Of a DNA stretch of 64,000 nucleotides, positions 1-12,500 are shown piece after piece. Made by a program: the position numbers and the translations under genes. The DNA comes from Anseranas semipalmata (lineage: Eukaryota; Chordata; Aves; Anseriformes; Anseranatidae), in assembly GCA_013399115.1 (NCBI GenBank), contig VXAA01005282.1, forward strand, positions 71,223-135,222. The letters are read 5' to 3'. The notes beneath the pieces were generated by a model. It ran no database searches. It was not told the origin of the DNA and saw only the letters and a list, made by a program, of their open reading frames with translations. How positions within the stretch are numbered: position 1 is the first letter of the stretch; every line of letters begins with the position of its first letter.

Positions 1-3000
1 TACTATTAATGATAATCTACAACGAACCATTTTCTATAATGTACTGCAAAAAAGGACCCCCTGTGCACATTTCATTTGATGTGAATTCACATCTCTGCTT
101 CAAGAAGCACTTTATGCCTCTTCACAAAAAAATTTCCATCTTTCCATATGTGCAGCTGAGACATAGCTGCCAGTCAGCAATTGTGTTTGCAGTATTTGCA
201 AAAATCTTTCCTTTAACATGGAACCAGAATTTAAAATTTCAAAAAAAGGTTCTGGGTTTCCCCAGGGAAGAAATACTCCATTACTGATGATGTGCCAGAG
301 CAGAAAGGAAAAATTTAGAATACACCTTACTGTGCCAAGATTAATCTTGAGATATTTGATGGAAAACACAGAGCAAAGTGGGGCATTGCAGATATTTGCC
401 CTATTTCTACAAGGCCTTTTATAAGGTATAACAGTGATAGAGTCTAAACAGAAGCAGATCCTAAGCTAAATCATTCTCCCAGCATGATTGATATAAGGTT
501 GAATTCAAATTTTCTCAGTACCTTTAAAGTCCAGATGAATCCCAAAACAAGGAGGGGCTTGCTGTCCTAGTGCTGTTAGGTCTGCTGGCAGGTGGTGCAA
601 AGTCACCTGGCCTCAGCTAGCTGGTAAAGGACACTGCCACCTTTGCCCTTCTTCTCCCTATCTGTGCCAAATGTTTTTTGGCTGCTGTCAGCATCCATCC
701 TGAAACTCCAGAAACAGTGTCAATTTTAGCAGCATGGGGACCACTCCAGAAGTCTTAGAAACACAAGTATGATCTCCTTCTCCCTTCTATATGGTCATTG
801 CACACAAAGTGAGTTGTCAGAGAGCTACATTGCACCAAAAAAACCCCACAGCTTTTGTAGAGGAATTATTATGGAGTTTTCTGAGAGAAGCTGCCCAAGC
901 TGTACAAGATAATGCTTAACATATTCCTCCCTAGCAATAAACCTTCTTCCCTCACAAAATCAACCCAGGTAACATTTTGCACAGGAGCACAGAGACAGGT
1001 GCCCCATTCCCAGCTTTATCCAAAGTATTAGTTAGATGTCATTCAGTAAACCACTTATGCTTAGGTCTACAGAAAGCACCTAAACTGCACCTTGTGAGAT
1101 GCAGAGATGGTTTCAGTGCTGAGTCTCTGAGCTCCTGGTCAGCCAAGCAAAGAGGCACTTATACCCTCTTAGTTTCCTGTGTGCTTATGATTTTGGGAGC
1201 GCTCACAAGCCTCATACTGTTAGTAGGTCTGAACAACTCAGCATGTTTTTAATGCCTCAGCCCTGTGAGGATCATGCAATTTGGTATTCTTGTAAGCAGC
1301 TCACAGGTGGAACAGAATCTTTCAGGTGAGCTAACGAGGCAAATTCCTCAAATCGGGCACTGGCCTTTCCTTTGAGGAAGAGGTGGAGGTTTCCTCAGCC
1401 TTTTGCCCAACAGCTCAGCAGGTAGCACACCAAATTCTGAGGAAAAAGGCCATTTCCAGGGGTCCTTATTTCTATTTAAACTGAAACATAGCAGCTGGTC
1501 ACAAAAGAGGAATAAATGACTGGATTCTTCTCTCACAAGGAAGGGCTCTCAGCCACGAGAGTAAACAAACTGTTGTGCCCTTGCTCTATCTCTTTAGTCC
1601 AAGTAACCCTTTTCGTTTCATGCAAGTAGAGAAACTTAAAAGAAGAAGTTTCTTTCCCTGTATCCCAATAGCCTCTAATTGGAAGCAAGACACTGCCCTT
1701 GCCATGTTTTGGAAGGATGTCTGCTTGGTTTGTTTTTGAAGAAAGATGTCTCAATCTCTGCCTTCAGGACAAGATCTCTATTGCCAGGTAAACAGTCTAA
1801 ATACTACAGATCGTACCTATTAGCTTGCTTAAATGCCGCTCCACACTCAGCCTGCTGGGGTTTAGTTCATTTGGCAGCAAAGGCAGTGCATGGACAGGTA
1901 GACCTGAGCCCCTCCACCTGCTTGTCACACTGGCAGGACATGTGCCAGCACTGATCTGAACATGACAAAGCTACATTATTCCAGTATTGATGGGCTCAAG
2001 CTTTTAGGGGGCTTACTGATTTGGACATAGCAATGTTTTATTGAGGTTTTATGGCTGGCCTCAGTTTCACTGGGACACAGACAAACTCTGCTCCTAGAGA
2101 AGCCCTGTGGACCAAACAGGGCTGTGCAAATGTCTCACTGGGAATCATAGATTCAATCCCCTTGGAGGATGTGCACTTTAGCTTCTCTGCGACATCCTTT
2201 CCTGACTACCCAATATATTCAGAGGAGCTGTATCAGTTCATTTATTACAGTTGGTACACCATTTTGGGGACAAGTATGAAGCAGCATTATTAAAAATGTG
2301 TTTTAGGGTGTTCAGTCTATTGTTTTTAAGCTTCCTCTCGAGATGCAAAAACATGGCTAGAAAAATAACTTTGATGTGCTGCCCCATTTCAACATTGGAG
2401 TTTTGCCTTGCATGTTAATGTGTATGTTTTCATGCCTCAGCTACATTAAGTGTACTCCTTTCCTGTTTCTATTTATTTTGGAAGCAATATATGTTTACTA
2501 AATCAGTTGAAAAGTGTTAATGATCAGTTCACAGAATACTAATGTGGATTCAAATTACTTTCACACGAATCAAGACAAATTAAAAAATACTATTTGATCA
2601 TAAACTGCTTGAATACTTCTCACAAGAATTCTAGTATCTCAGAATAAAGATTCCTTCTTTTCATTTTGTTAATATCTCATTAGATATTTAAATTGATCAG
2701 AAAGATGTGGGTCAAGGATGTGTGGATTATCTCTGGTTCAGGCAACAGAGAAGAGTGAAATAAACCCTCTGTGTGCGTGTATGTGTGGCAAGGGGGGAAG
2801 GTATCAAAACCAGTTGCACCAAAAGCAATGTCTCTGCCACATGCATGAAAAGGATGGAGACATGTGAAAGCAAGCGAAAGATTTGTGACATGGGTACAGC
2901 TAGCCCTGACACCTAGCATATTATTCAGCCCTGAGAAATACATATGCAACCTGAAGACAGGTAACCTACATGGTCAGAATGCTTCCAACAGAAATTTGTA

Positions 3001-6000
3001 TTACTCCTCAGAAAATTCACTGTAATTGAAGCATACTCCAAAGATGAACAGATTTCAGTGACACTTCAGCTTGATCCTGTCTTGATCTGAAACAAAGCTG
3101 TGTTTCAGACCTGCCTTTCAACTATGGCCTATATTCTCAAGGTATGAACTTCTAAACTATAAAATTCCTACAGATTTTAGTAGAGGAGGGAAACCCGATT
3201 TAGTGACCTCCAATGGGGAAAGGCAGCCAACCCAGACATTACAGTACACATCCTGTTTGGGACAAGTGTGCTAGCTAAGACCATATATCATACCTATCAG
3301 CCATACCTGACAAAGAACACACAAGCTCTAGCAAACCTTCTAGAAAAACCCAGGCTTCAGTATCTTTGCTGTGCATAGAAAGCCATTTTACTTTTCATCT
3401 GTTAAAATCTGTCCTTTCCAGGCTCCCAGATATTGTAGGGTAACTTCTTAATGCTTTATCACACAGGAATACACGAATGCTACACTAGCAAAACACTTCT
3501 CATGATGATACAAATAATGGCTTTGCTGGGAGAGTCAAACTAATATCACTGAGCAAATCAATACTGGAGGGTAAAAGCAATTTTACTAGGATGAGTGAGC
3601 CTAGACTGGGACACTAGCTAGATCCCAGTGCGGTGAAGCTGCTCAAGCAGAGCAGCCGGTAGTGCAGACCAGTACTGGGCACAATGCCCCCTCCTTTCTC
3701 TCAGTAAAGGCAGATAGCTTACAGTAATAATGCTAATCTTTACACCTGCCTCGTAAGTTGACCCATGAGGAGCTAGTGGATACTAAGAACTTCTCTCTTT
3801 GCTCACCTTTTCTTTACCCATGAAAGAATAAGTGCTGGCACAACATTACCTTAATCAGAGTTGTCCTGAATAGTGATTCAGAAATGCGATGTAAAGCAGG
3901 GGTCGGCTTCTCTGCTACTGTCTTGAAGAGTCCGGGTAGAACATTCAGCTCTTCCTTTACTCTTATATTTTATTTTTTTATACAAAAATGTAATCTGTCA
4001 TGGATATTTTATGCATGGCAATTAAGACTCATCTAGGAAACTATCAGAAGGAATAGGCTCTCCAACCTACTCTATTTCATTCAAGACAATTTTATCTAAC
4101 CAATTTTTAACAAATTTAAAACATTGCCCATATCTACTCTGCCTATGAGGCACTGGTAATCAAGTCAAGCACCATTGACTATGAGAATAGTGAACTGTAG
4201 AAAATGACTCCTCAGCGTTATACAGTGTCACAGCACAATTTAAATAACACGTTCATTATTCAAGGTCTCATAATTTGTACATATAGAAATAGATACAAAG
4301 AGCTAAAAGAGGCTTTCAAGCTTTCAACAGTTAAATAAATAAGCAACCTGTATCATTATAAGTGTATCGTAATTCTTTAAATATCTGACAGGAAAGCCCT
4401 TCCAAAAGTAAATTCAATAATAAAAAATGCTAATATAGGATGAGAGATGCATATATAGTAGTGACGTCTATTACATATTCACACCACTTTTAAATGAATG
4501 AACAGAAGGTTTGAGAAAAACTGTGCTTTCTGGGTAGGAATCTCAGACATTATTATTATGTTGATGTACAATAGGGCTCTGACAATTGTGATTACAGAAA
4601 TCTAATATTAAAGTCATGCTCCTTCTGCAATTTTAGTGGATGTCAGTATTTTTTTTTTTTTTGTGCAAGGTGGAATTTATTGCAGAGGTTGTTGTCTTGA
4701 TTTTTATATGCATTTAGGAGATTTCAAAGTGAAATTGTTGCAATCACATTGTATCTGACATTTCTGGTAGGAGCACAGTCGAAGAAGAATATTATCTTGT
4801 TTTTTTCACAGTACTCAAAAACAGTTTCATACAATTTCCTGTAACTCAGCAATTTCAGACTATACTTAAATGCAAGTTATGAAATATAAATATGACACGA
4901 CTGTTTATATATAGATAAAATGCATAGAGATATAATAACCTGAACGGTTCATAAGTCATTTCTAAGGAAATTTACCAATTTGATATTTACCTGTATATTT
5001 TTTAAAAGGCCAATAGATTTTGCAAAAACTAGTTCACAAAGACAAACCAAACGACAAAAAGAAGAAAAACACAAAGAAAAAGACAAAGCAAATTTTACCC
5101 ATCAATTGTTGCCACAGCAAAAGAACTTCAGAACTTCCCTGCACCTGATACTTGCCTGTTTGGGACCCCTTAGCTGTGTCTGCCGAATTTAAATTGTGAG
5201 TATGAGATGAGTTTATGTCACGGTGTTAAGTGTCTCAGCAGAAAACATTTTCCCTTCTCTGAGAAGAAAGTCTGTGTCTGTAGATGGAGCCACTGCAGAC
5301 GGCCGTATTCCCTTCCATAGTGCGGAATGGATGACAAACGCCGTCTTCTTCTGCCTGACACAGGAGCCACTCTTTCAGAGGCCTGGTGTTTCTGGGGCAT
5401 TTGTGAGCTTATTATTCACTCACTCTCACCTCACAAAGCTGTTTTCCCCAAGGAAAACACAACTTCCCTCACCTCAGGACACACAGGGAGATTCACGTGC
5501 TCCTCTTTCCAGGTAGTCTGGCCCAGACCCTCATTTACTGCTGGTACGGGGGCTGAAAGCTTTCTTGAAGCCTTGTGAATCTTTGCTTTGCCATCTGCTA
5601 TCTTTCTTTATATTCCAAGCTTTCCCCTTCATCTCTCAGTCCCAGACATGAACATATAACCTGCCTGCATCACCTGACTATAGTTCAACAAATTCTTACT
5701 CCTATTGCCTTGTCCATTCTGTATAGAAGGCAGCCAGATCTGTCCCACCACATGGTTATAATCCCTTCCAAATCTCTCCATTGCCCCCCCTGCAACTCCT
5801 TTCCTCTCTTTTATTCCACCATATCACATCCAAATTTACTCTATAACTTTGCCTTGGCTTTGCTATCATGTTCTGTCCTATACCAAAAGCACCCTCTCTT
5901 TCTTAATACTTCACAGCGTTACCAAGTTAGTGAAGCTTTAGTCTAGTACTTAGGCATTTCTACCATTCATGGCAACCCCACGTATAGAATTTCCTTTCTA

Positions 6001-8275
6001 TGCTGATTACTTCTCCATACACAATCCTTCCTCATTCATAGCTAGGGGGGAGATATTTCATATTTACCAAAGGATGAGAGTGCATGCAAACTGCCACTGG
6101 TGACCTGTAAGCCCCTACTTCAGCAGGTTGTGTAGTATCTTGTTTACATAACCACGTCTTACTTTAGCATCTCAAAACAGGCTGGGTCTATCCTGCCAAT
6201 CATATATCCTCCGCAGTACACCCTGCATCTTCCCCTGGGTACTGCTGCAATTCAGCTGCACTGCCGGATGCTGTGTACCCTCCTCTTTACACCCTGGTTT
6301 CCTCTGGGAGAAAAACTGCCTCTGTGTGTAGGGAGGATGCTACAACAGACCCCACAAAGTCCCACAGCTCGGATGGTCAGGAGATCAGGATTGTGAGCAC
6401 GCTGTGTGAAACGCTTCCCCGACAATGCACCACAATCTTTATACCTTAAGGCTGGTGTAAACTGGCTTTATTGAGGTCAGCTGAACTGCACAAAGTTGCA
6501 GAGGATTTGGCTTCACTTTATCTGGCTGTTAAAATAGATCATCAGGCCACATCTGTCATTTAGTGAGCATACTCTATGTTCCTATGCCTCCTCCAGTGTC
6601 TGTGTTGTTCTTTTGGAGATGTAGCTATGTACATGAGCATGTGTCTGTAGGTCAGGCCAAAATCCATCTTTGCCTAGTATCCTGTCTTTGGGCTAATAGC
6701 AGGAGATTCTTAGAGGATGAGAATATGAAACAGGACAAATCAGAAATCCCTTTGCACACCCTCTCAGCTTCCAGCAAGTGGCTGCTTACAGGAGTTTCTG
6801 AACTAGAGCTTGCCAGAGTACCATCATGCTAGTAGTCCTCCATGGACCTCTTGTCAGTAATATATCTTATTTTTTTGAACTTGTAAAATCCTGAGGAATG
6901 AGTTCCACAAAATAATTATGCCCTGCATGACAAAAGTTCACTTTAAATTTCCTGTGTGACTATGCCACTGGAACTCCCTTAGGACCTGTATCATCAGAAA
7001 CAATGCGTTAGTCACTCCCTAACCACTTTCTCCACGACACTCACTATTGTGCACATCTCTGCCTTTTCCCTCTTAGTGGATCCTCTGAAGGATCTAGATT
7101 GCTTACTCTCTCCCTTTTATCTTTCCCCGTCCTTTTCTAGTTCTATCCCTTTGAAACACAACAATCATTGAATACAAGATTCAAGATGAGGGCACACAAG
7201 AAATGTGCACAGCATAGATTCTTGCAGTCTGATTTGACTGGTCTTTCTTGTGACTAAACTGTACATTAGCAAGCTTGCCAGCCCTAGAACAAAATCAAAA
7301 TAACAATTAAAATAGTGTTGGCTAACAAATGGTAGAAATAATAACCAGACTGGTTTCTTAAGGAACAATGTGAAACAACAAAAACAAGAAGGTGGAATTT
7401 AAAAAAAACAAAAAAGGCAAGTATTTCTCAAACAAAACAGTGAGTTCTTTTCCCCAACATCCAGTGAAAGCTTCTTCGTTCTGGGAGGAAATTCTCAAAG
7501 AAGTTTACCACTTCAGGGGAATGAGAAATAAAGAGAAATGCAGAGCTGACTCTCAAGGTCTCTGTGATAGAGCAGAAAATTTCATCTGCTCTGCTATTGA
7601 CCCCTTGAACAGGGTTTCAGAAAATCCACGCATTTAAGAAAAACTACATGACAGCTTATTACTTGCTAGAACTGTCACTTATCTCTGGCTACAAGTGACT
7701 CAGCTGAACAATATCCTCTCATACATTATCACGTATCTGTTAGCAACAAGATTGGTTTTCTTATGCATTCTTTCTTCACTTTTTCTCTTCTGAAGGCAAA
7801 AAATAAGGTACATTTAGGCTGAAGAGCTCAGTATTTGAATAATACACTTACAGAGTCAGCTGCACCTCTGGACTCTATTAAAGCACCTAGGTCAGGAGTT
7901 GGGCTTCTCAGCATCGCCTACTTATTGCTGGCAAACTATTGCTACCCCTCTAGTTCACAGGAGAATCAAGGCACCTCTTTGCTAGGAGAAAGCATGCTTG
8001 CAGTCGCAGTTGGCTAATGGGAGGCAACATCCTAGCAAGACTGTGACAGTCTGCAGCCAGTTCAGTCCCTGCGCAGGTTGAGCCTCATGCAGCCTCCATG
8101 ACCATTACAAACTGCCTTGTCCTCATCACAGGTTTCTCTTACTCTTTTTCCCTAGTGAAAGAAACCTTCCTCATTCAAAAAATGGCTTTTATACAGCAGT
8201 CAGTAACTGATTTAACAGACAGCAATTGAGGCTACTTCACTGGAATCTGGAATTGCGTTCTTCAAACCACCCTTA
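1..8275. other. Intergenic DNA, no gene recognised
   Basis: I see no recognisable exon here. All reading frames are short (under about 125 codons), lack known motifs and occur on both strands as expected by chance. The stretch is AT-leaning single-copy-looking sequence with a poly-T run at 4,649-4,662, a cytosine/thymine-skewed tract at about 5,580-5,920, a second pyrimidine-rich patch near 7,010-7,145 and one old amniote repeat fragment at about 6,445-6,530. Nothing supports a promoter or a transcript. Confidence 0.6.
6445..6530. repeat. Ancient amniote repeat fragment (gtgtaaa / ccattgaagtcaatgg type)
   Basis: The sequence runs 'ctggtgtaaactggctttat', then 'tgaggtcagctgaactgcac', then 'gcagaggatttggc'. 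This order resembles a repeat common in turtle, crocodile and bird DNA, in which a 'gtgtaaat' block and a block close to 'ccattgaagtcaatgg' precede 'gaggatctggcc'. The match is by eye and the copy is heavily decayed, so I do not name the Repbase family. Confidence 0.45.
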
Positions 8276-8337
8276 AGAATTTGTACCCTTGACCTATAGA
8301 GTCAAGCAACCAGGCTTTCGCCTGGCGCACAAATCCT
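8276..8337 (+). other. Three-helix, tRNA-like inverted-repeat structure
   Basis: An outer 9-bp stem pairs 8,276-8,284 (agaatttgt) with 8,329-8,337 (acaaatcct), with one A-C mismatch. It encloses two adjacent hairpins. The first has a 6-bp stem (8,288-8,293 with 8,301-8,306) and a 7-nt loop, ctataga. The second, three bases later, has a 6-bp stem (8,310-8,315 with 8,320-8,325) and a 4-nt loop. The first loop has the length and the U at its second position typical of a tRNA anticodon loop. There is no D-arm and no recognisable internal box B, so an ordinary nuclear tRNA is not supported. It may be a structured RNA, a tRNA-derived relic or chance. The strand is nominal. Confidence 0.4.
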
Positions 8338-9234
8338 ACGCAGGTGACAGAAATGCAGACAAGCTGTCAATAGTTATGCAAGAATACATCATGTCCAGGC
8401 ATCATGCCCAGTGTAACTGAAAGCATTGCTGTTTTCTTTGATCTTTTAAATCAATGGATATTTGGATAGTCTTCGAGGAAACACTAATATGCCAAGTCTC
8501 CTCTGTTATCACTAAGAAAACATCCAGCAGGTTAAGCAGGCATCTCCTGTTTTGCTGGCTTTACTCATCTAAAAGCTCTTATGTCAATTGACAGGTAGCT
8601 GTCGCAAATTCCATGAAATATGTATGTGAAAATAACTTCTTTCCCTCGGCTTTTCAATAGAGATGGAAAAATGGACTCTATTGTTATTTATTTGTTACTG
8701 CAGAAATGTTTCAAACTTCTTCTCAAGCAACAAGGAATTCACATCCAGCCCCAGTGAACATCCACCCTGGTGCAAACGCAAACACCAAGTGTTGCCATTT
8801 CCCAAGGGCAATCCTTCCTCTGTCACAGCCGCAAACCTTCTGGTTGGACTGCAGGGCCCTCCTGCTGTCAGGGCTACCTCAAATTCATGTTACAGGCACA
8901 AGCTGAGAACTAAGTCTCCTTATCTATAGAAAGTATCCAGCCAGAGCCTTTGAACCCCCGCCCCCCAGTTTCCTTCTTTCTTGCTCTCACCTTTAAAATT
9001 GAGCATGGCTGTTTTAGTAATAGAAGTGGTGCAAATTTGAAAGATGAGTCCTCAGGCCAGTGGGAAGAAACTAATGTATATCACTAGTGCAAGCCTAGCA
9101 AACCAGATCAGTGAGCCAAGACTGGCAAGCCAATTTCTTGCTGGGACAAAGACTAGCTCATACTGCCTGTTCTGCAGCCCAAGGTACTAAGTACAAATGG
9201 TAACTTTTAACACTTACACTGACCAGACATAACC

Positions 9235-9300
9235 AGCCAAGGTGTGAGGTGATGGAAGATGAAGTCTCCTCTCTGGTAGGAATTTTTAAGAGACTTTTAC
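9235..9300 (+). repeat. Probable decayed CR1-like LINE, ORF2 C-terminal coding remnant
   Basis: The run 'gaagtctcctctctggtagg' followed by 'aatttttaagagacttttac' closely resembles the part of CR1 ORF2 that encodes the motif [13 protein letters not shown] near the C-terminus. It is in plus orientation. The flanks are too decayed to extend it with confidence. It sits about 0.8 kb upstream of a second CR1-like remnant in the same orientation, so the two may have been close insertions. Confidence 0.4.
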
Positions 9301-10084
9301 AGGACCTATTCACAGGGTGAACAGACATTGGAGAAAGCAAAGGCAGACTGTGTAAACCAGTGTTGATGCTAGCTTGTGGCATGGTATGTACAGGATGCAG
9401 TGAACAAGAAGAAAAAGATTCTGTTAATCATATAAATTTAGATGATCTGGGAAAGGGCTTAAATACAGTCTCCAGAGTTGATGCTGTGAAATGGTGGGGA
9501 AAGCAGCTTTAGACCTAGACAAAATGAAGGCGCTACAGACACAGAGAAATTCACAAAGTGTAGAAGCACCATTTGGATTGGGAACTGGGGCTAGGATGTC
9601 CCTTTGGAGAAGCTGTCACTCGTTGTGGTCCAAAGAACATTGAGAAACAATAGCATAATATCTAGTCAGTATATGGGAAATATTTTTTTTAAAAAGAAAC
9701 CTGACAATTTTTTGTTGTCAAAGCATTTAGTTGTCAAAAATAATTGCATTTGTGTTTTAAATTAAATTTTTTTAAAAAGTTGGCATTATATTCTGTTAAA
9801 AAGCAACACTATACAAAATGTGTAACATTGTCAAACATATTAAAAACTGTCCAAAGCATTCTTATTGGTTACTATATCTGAGTATGGATGCACCCAATTT
9901 GAGTGTTTCTATCATGATTTTTTAAAATCCTTTTTGACTAATCAGATTGGGAATTGACAGAAATATATTTAGGTGTCTAGGAAAGAAAATACTTCAAATA
10001 TTTTAAATTTATTACTTTAAAGGTATGCAAAGTAAAAATTAGCCAAATAACCATTTGAGAAATGAGGACTGGTCAGTAACAATG

Positions 10085-10465
10085 TGCTACTTGAATCAGC
10101 TTGTAATTTTAAAAAGGTTTTAATACAGGCAGACACAGTCAGATATGTCAAAAGAGAGAATGTAGGTCACACTAACAACATAGAAGACCATATCCTGAAA
10201 TGCAGTGACACTGAAAAGGACTTCAGAAAATCAATTTACCATGAATTCCCTATGCAATCCATGGGCTAAGGTTAATGCAATACTTGCATGATTATGCAGG
10301 AGACAACGATATTTCAGGTACGTATCACTGATGGGACCAACATTGTTATGTCCAGTTCCGGTATCCAATTTTCAAATAATAATGATACCAGAATATTGAA
10401 ATGGAATCAAAAATGATTTGTTAAATTATTTGAAACTGTGGAAGCCTACCTGTGCATGACAAACT
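10085..10465 (+). repeat. Old CR1/L3-type LINE remnant (late ORF2 region)
   Basis: Landmarks of the CR1/L3 ORF2 region after the reverse transcriptase core appear in order: 'ctgaaaaggact' near 10,210, 'accatgaattccctatgcaa' near 10,238, 'gctaaggttaatgcaatact' near 10,265, 'gggaccaacattgttatgtc' near 10,332, then 'ccagttccggtatccaattt' and finally 'ggaatcaaaaatgattt'. These correspond to the family order EKDLG..., MSxQCxA, AKKANAIL, VRPxLEYCVQFW and ATKMI. The reading frame is destroyed. Divergence is high, so this is an old insertion with no coding capacity. Confidence 0.6.
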
Positions 10466-10640
10466 ACAGACAGCCACCCCAAAAAAGGTGGAGAGAACTA
10501 TTCCCAGTACCAGTGACAATCCTGACACCTATAGACTTTCAGCTAGGAAGCAAAACCATAAAAGTAATCAGTGATTAGAAATAGAAGTCAGACAAATGCA
10601 GGTTAAAAAAAAAAATCTGCTTTTTTAATGAATAAAATAG

Positions 10641-10670
10641 TATTAGGTTAAAAACTATTAGGTTAAAATT
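10641..10670. repeat. Imperfect tandem 15-mer duplication
   Basis: The 15-mer 'tattaggttaaaaac' is followed directly by 'tattaggttaaaatt', two adjacent copies differing at their last two positions. It is a small local duplication in AT-rich DNA with no visible function. Confidence 0.8.
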
Positions 10671-11140
10671 TACTACCTGATAGCAGTGCATGTGGTAAGC
10701 GGATACCTTTTTAGTAAGAATGAGTGCCTTTACAAAAGACACGCTGCAGCACACCTGGCACTTAGGGGCTGAAATCACATGGCTGGCATGATGCAAGAAA
10801 CAACACTAGCTGTTCTTAATATCCATAGAGCCACCAAATCGTAATACAGTCACTACAGTATGGATATTTTGACACAAAAAGGAAGCAGAAGGCAAGGAAA
10901 AATAAACGTTTATATTTACATGGTAAGTTGTTTAGCAGTTAGCTTTCAAAACAGTCACTTACATCGACTGAAACCAACGCAACATACACATGCTACTGCC
11001 TGAAAGATGCAGGATAGAAATTAGGTCTGTGAAAAAGCTTCACAAGCAAGTAGTCAGAAGGAAAAAAAAAGTAATTCTTTCACACATGCACACAAGACAC
11101 AGGCAAGAAGCAGGACTGAAAGAGGAGTAAATGAGCATTT

Positions 11141-11170
11141 AAGGTCAGAGACCTTATGTGGTCAGAGACC
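11141..11170. repeat. Pair of small palindromes sharing ggtcagagacc
   Basis: The 15-bp perfect palindrome 'aaggtcagagacctt' is followed four bases later by 'ggtcagagacc', so the 11-bp core occurs twice in 30 bp. The arms contain 'aggtca', a nuclear-receptor half-site, but the spacing does not match a standard inverted-repeat response element. Function is unknown. Confidence 0.7.
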
Positions 11171-11784
11171 CTAAATATTTTATTTACACCTGTATTCAAA
11201 AGAGGATTTTAAGATAACAGTTCAGCACATCTATTCCCCCCTGTCAGAAAAATAAATCAATACTAAAGACTGTTTTCAAGGCAGAAAGTTCTGTAACATT
11301 TGTGTTTGGGAGCAACAGACCTATGGAACTGGCTTGTGTCCTTGCAAATATTTTCTAAGGAAGTCTCAGAGAAACTAATTAAAATAAATAATAATAAAAA
11401 AACTATATCCTTGCTCATTTACCATTAGCTACTGGAGATCTGGAAGCTGCCACATGAGTACCAGCTTTGAAAAACATGTTGAGCTAGCCTTAAAAATTGC
11501 AACCTACTAAACCCTACTTTAACACCAGGAAAACAAAACTCTTAAAACAAAAAGAACATACAAAACCAACCAGATTATCATTATATAAAAGGAGAAAAAT
11601 AGTGCAAAGTTTTAAAAAAGAAAATAAGGTTCAGAGTCTAACAAACTGCCTCAAGTATAAGCATATCTGAGTAATCTAATGCTCTTTCTAAAACAGCTGA
11701 TAGTCTTCATCACAAAAAGTGACAAAGGGAACAAAATCAACTGGGGAAGTAAAAATCACCAAAAGAGAAGAAGAAGAAAAGGCT

Positions 11785-12500
11785 TTCAATTGCTTCAACA
11801 ATGAGGTGACTCAAAGAACTGTGTTAGGTACAGCATTGTTTAATATGTTAGCAAACAGGAGACGGGGCTTCAAAATCCAGCTGATAACATTGGAATTTGA
11901 TACAATTATTGTGACTTGTCCAATATTATGAGAATATTATGAACCACTTCAGAAGGACCTAATAAAGTAACTAAATAGGCAGAGAGATGGCAAATGAAGG
12001 TCACTGGAGAGAGACGCATGTGAATGCTTATTAGAAAGAATTGCTCCCATGCATCTGTGCTAAAAGGCCTGCACTGACACCGCCTTCAGCCCATACAAAA
12101 ACGCATTTGTGGGTCCTGCTATTGACATTGCTGAAGAGCTCTGGTACGGAAATGAAATGCTTGTCTGGATCAGGACCTACACTGCATTTGTGACTGTTGT
12201 GGGGGAGGTGGAAAGGAGTAAAACTGTGGGCAGCTGGCTGAAAATCTGTTCCTGTGCACGAACAGGCAAAGAAATAAAGCAAAACAAAACATGTTCCTTC
12301 TGCTCCACCATAAACAACTCGACCACGAAAAGAAAGACTAGGCATAGACTAAACTAGGAAATAGCAAGGCCATTACAATTTCATTTTGTAAAGGAGTGAT
12401 TTGGCCTTTCTGCTCAGCATAGCCCAAGGAATTGCAGAAATGAAACGGGTCCCAGAAGAGGCCACAGAAATGATTAGCTCGCTGAGGAGAGAGCAGAGGG
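11785..12500 (+). repeat. Old CR1-like LINE remnant with reverse transcriptase traces
   Basis: Around 11,810-11,915 the translation reads TQRTVLGTALFNMLANRRRG and continues to LEFDT. This is recognisably derived from the CR1 reverse transcriptase motif PQGSVLGPxLFNIFINDL through the FADDT box, with the catalytic aspartates lost. Downstream, 'cttcagaaggacctaataaa' and 'agatggcaaatgaagg' (11,947-12,000) match the LQKDL...WQMKFN segment. 'gcagaaatgaaacgggtccc' then 'gaggccacagaaatgattag' (12,434-12,475) match the RVQRRATKMI segment. The order and spacing fit one element on the plus strand, interrupted by stops and indels. Confidence 0.6.

Noticed and set aside
8276..8337. Calling the three-helix structure a functional tRNA gene
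   Set aside because: It lacks a D-arm, the second hairpin has a 4-nt loop in place of the 7-nt T-loop, there is no GGTTCGAATCC-like box B, and no terminator run of T directly follows.
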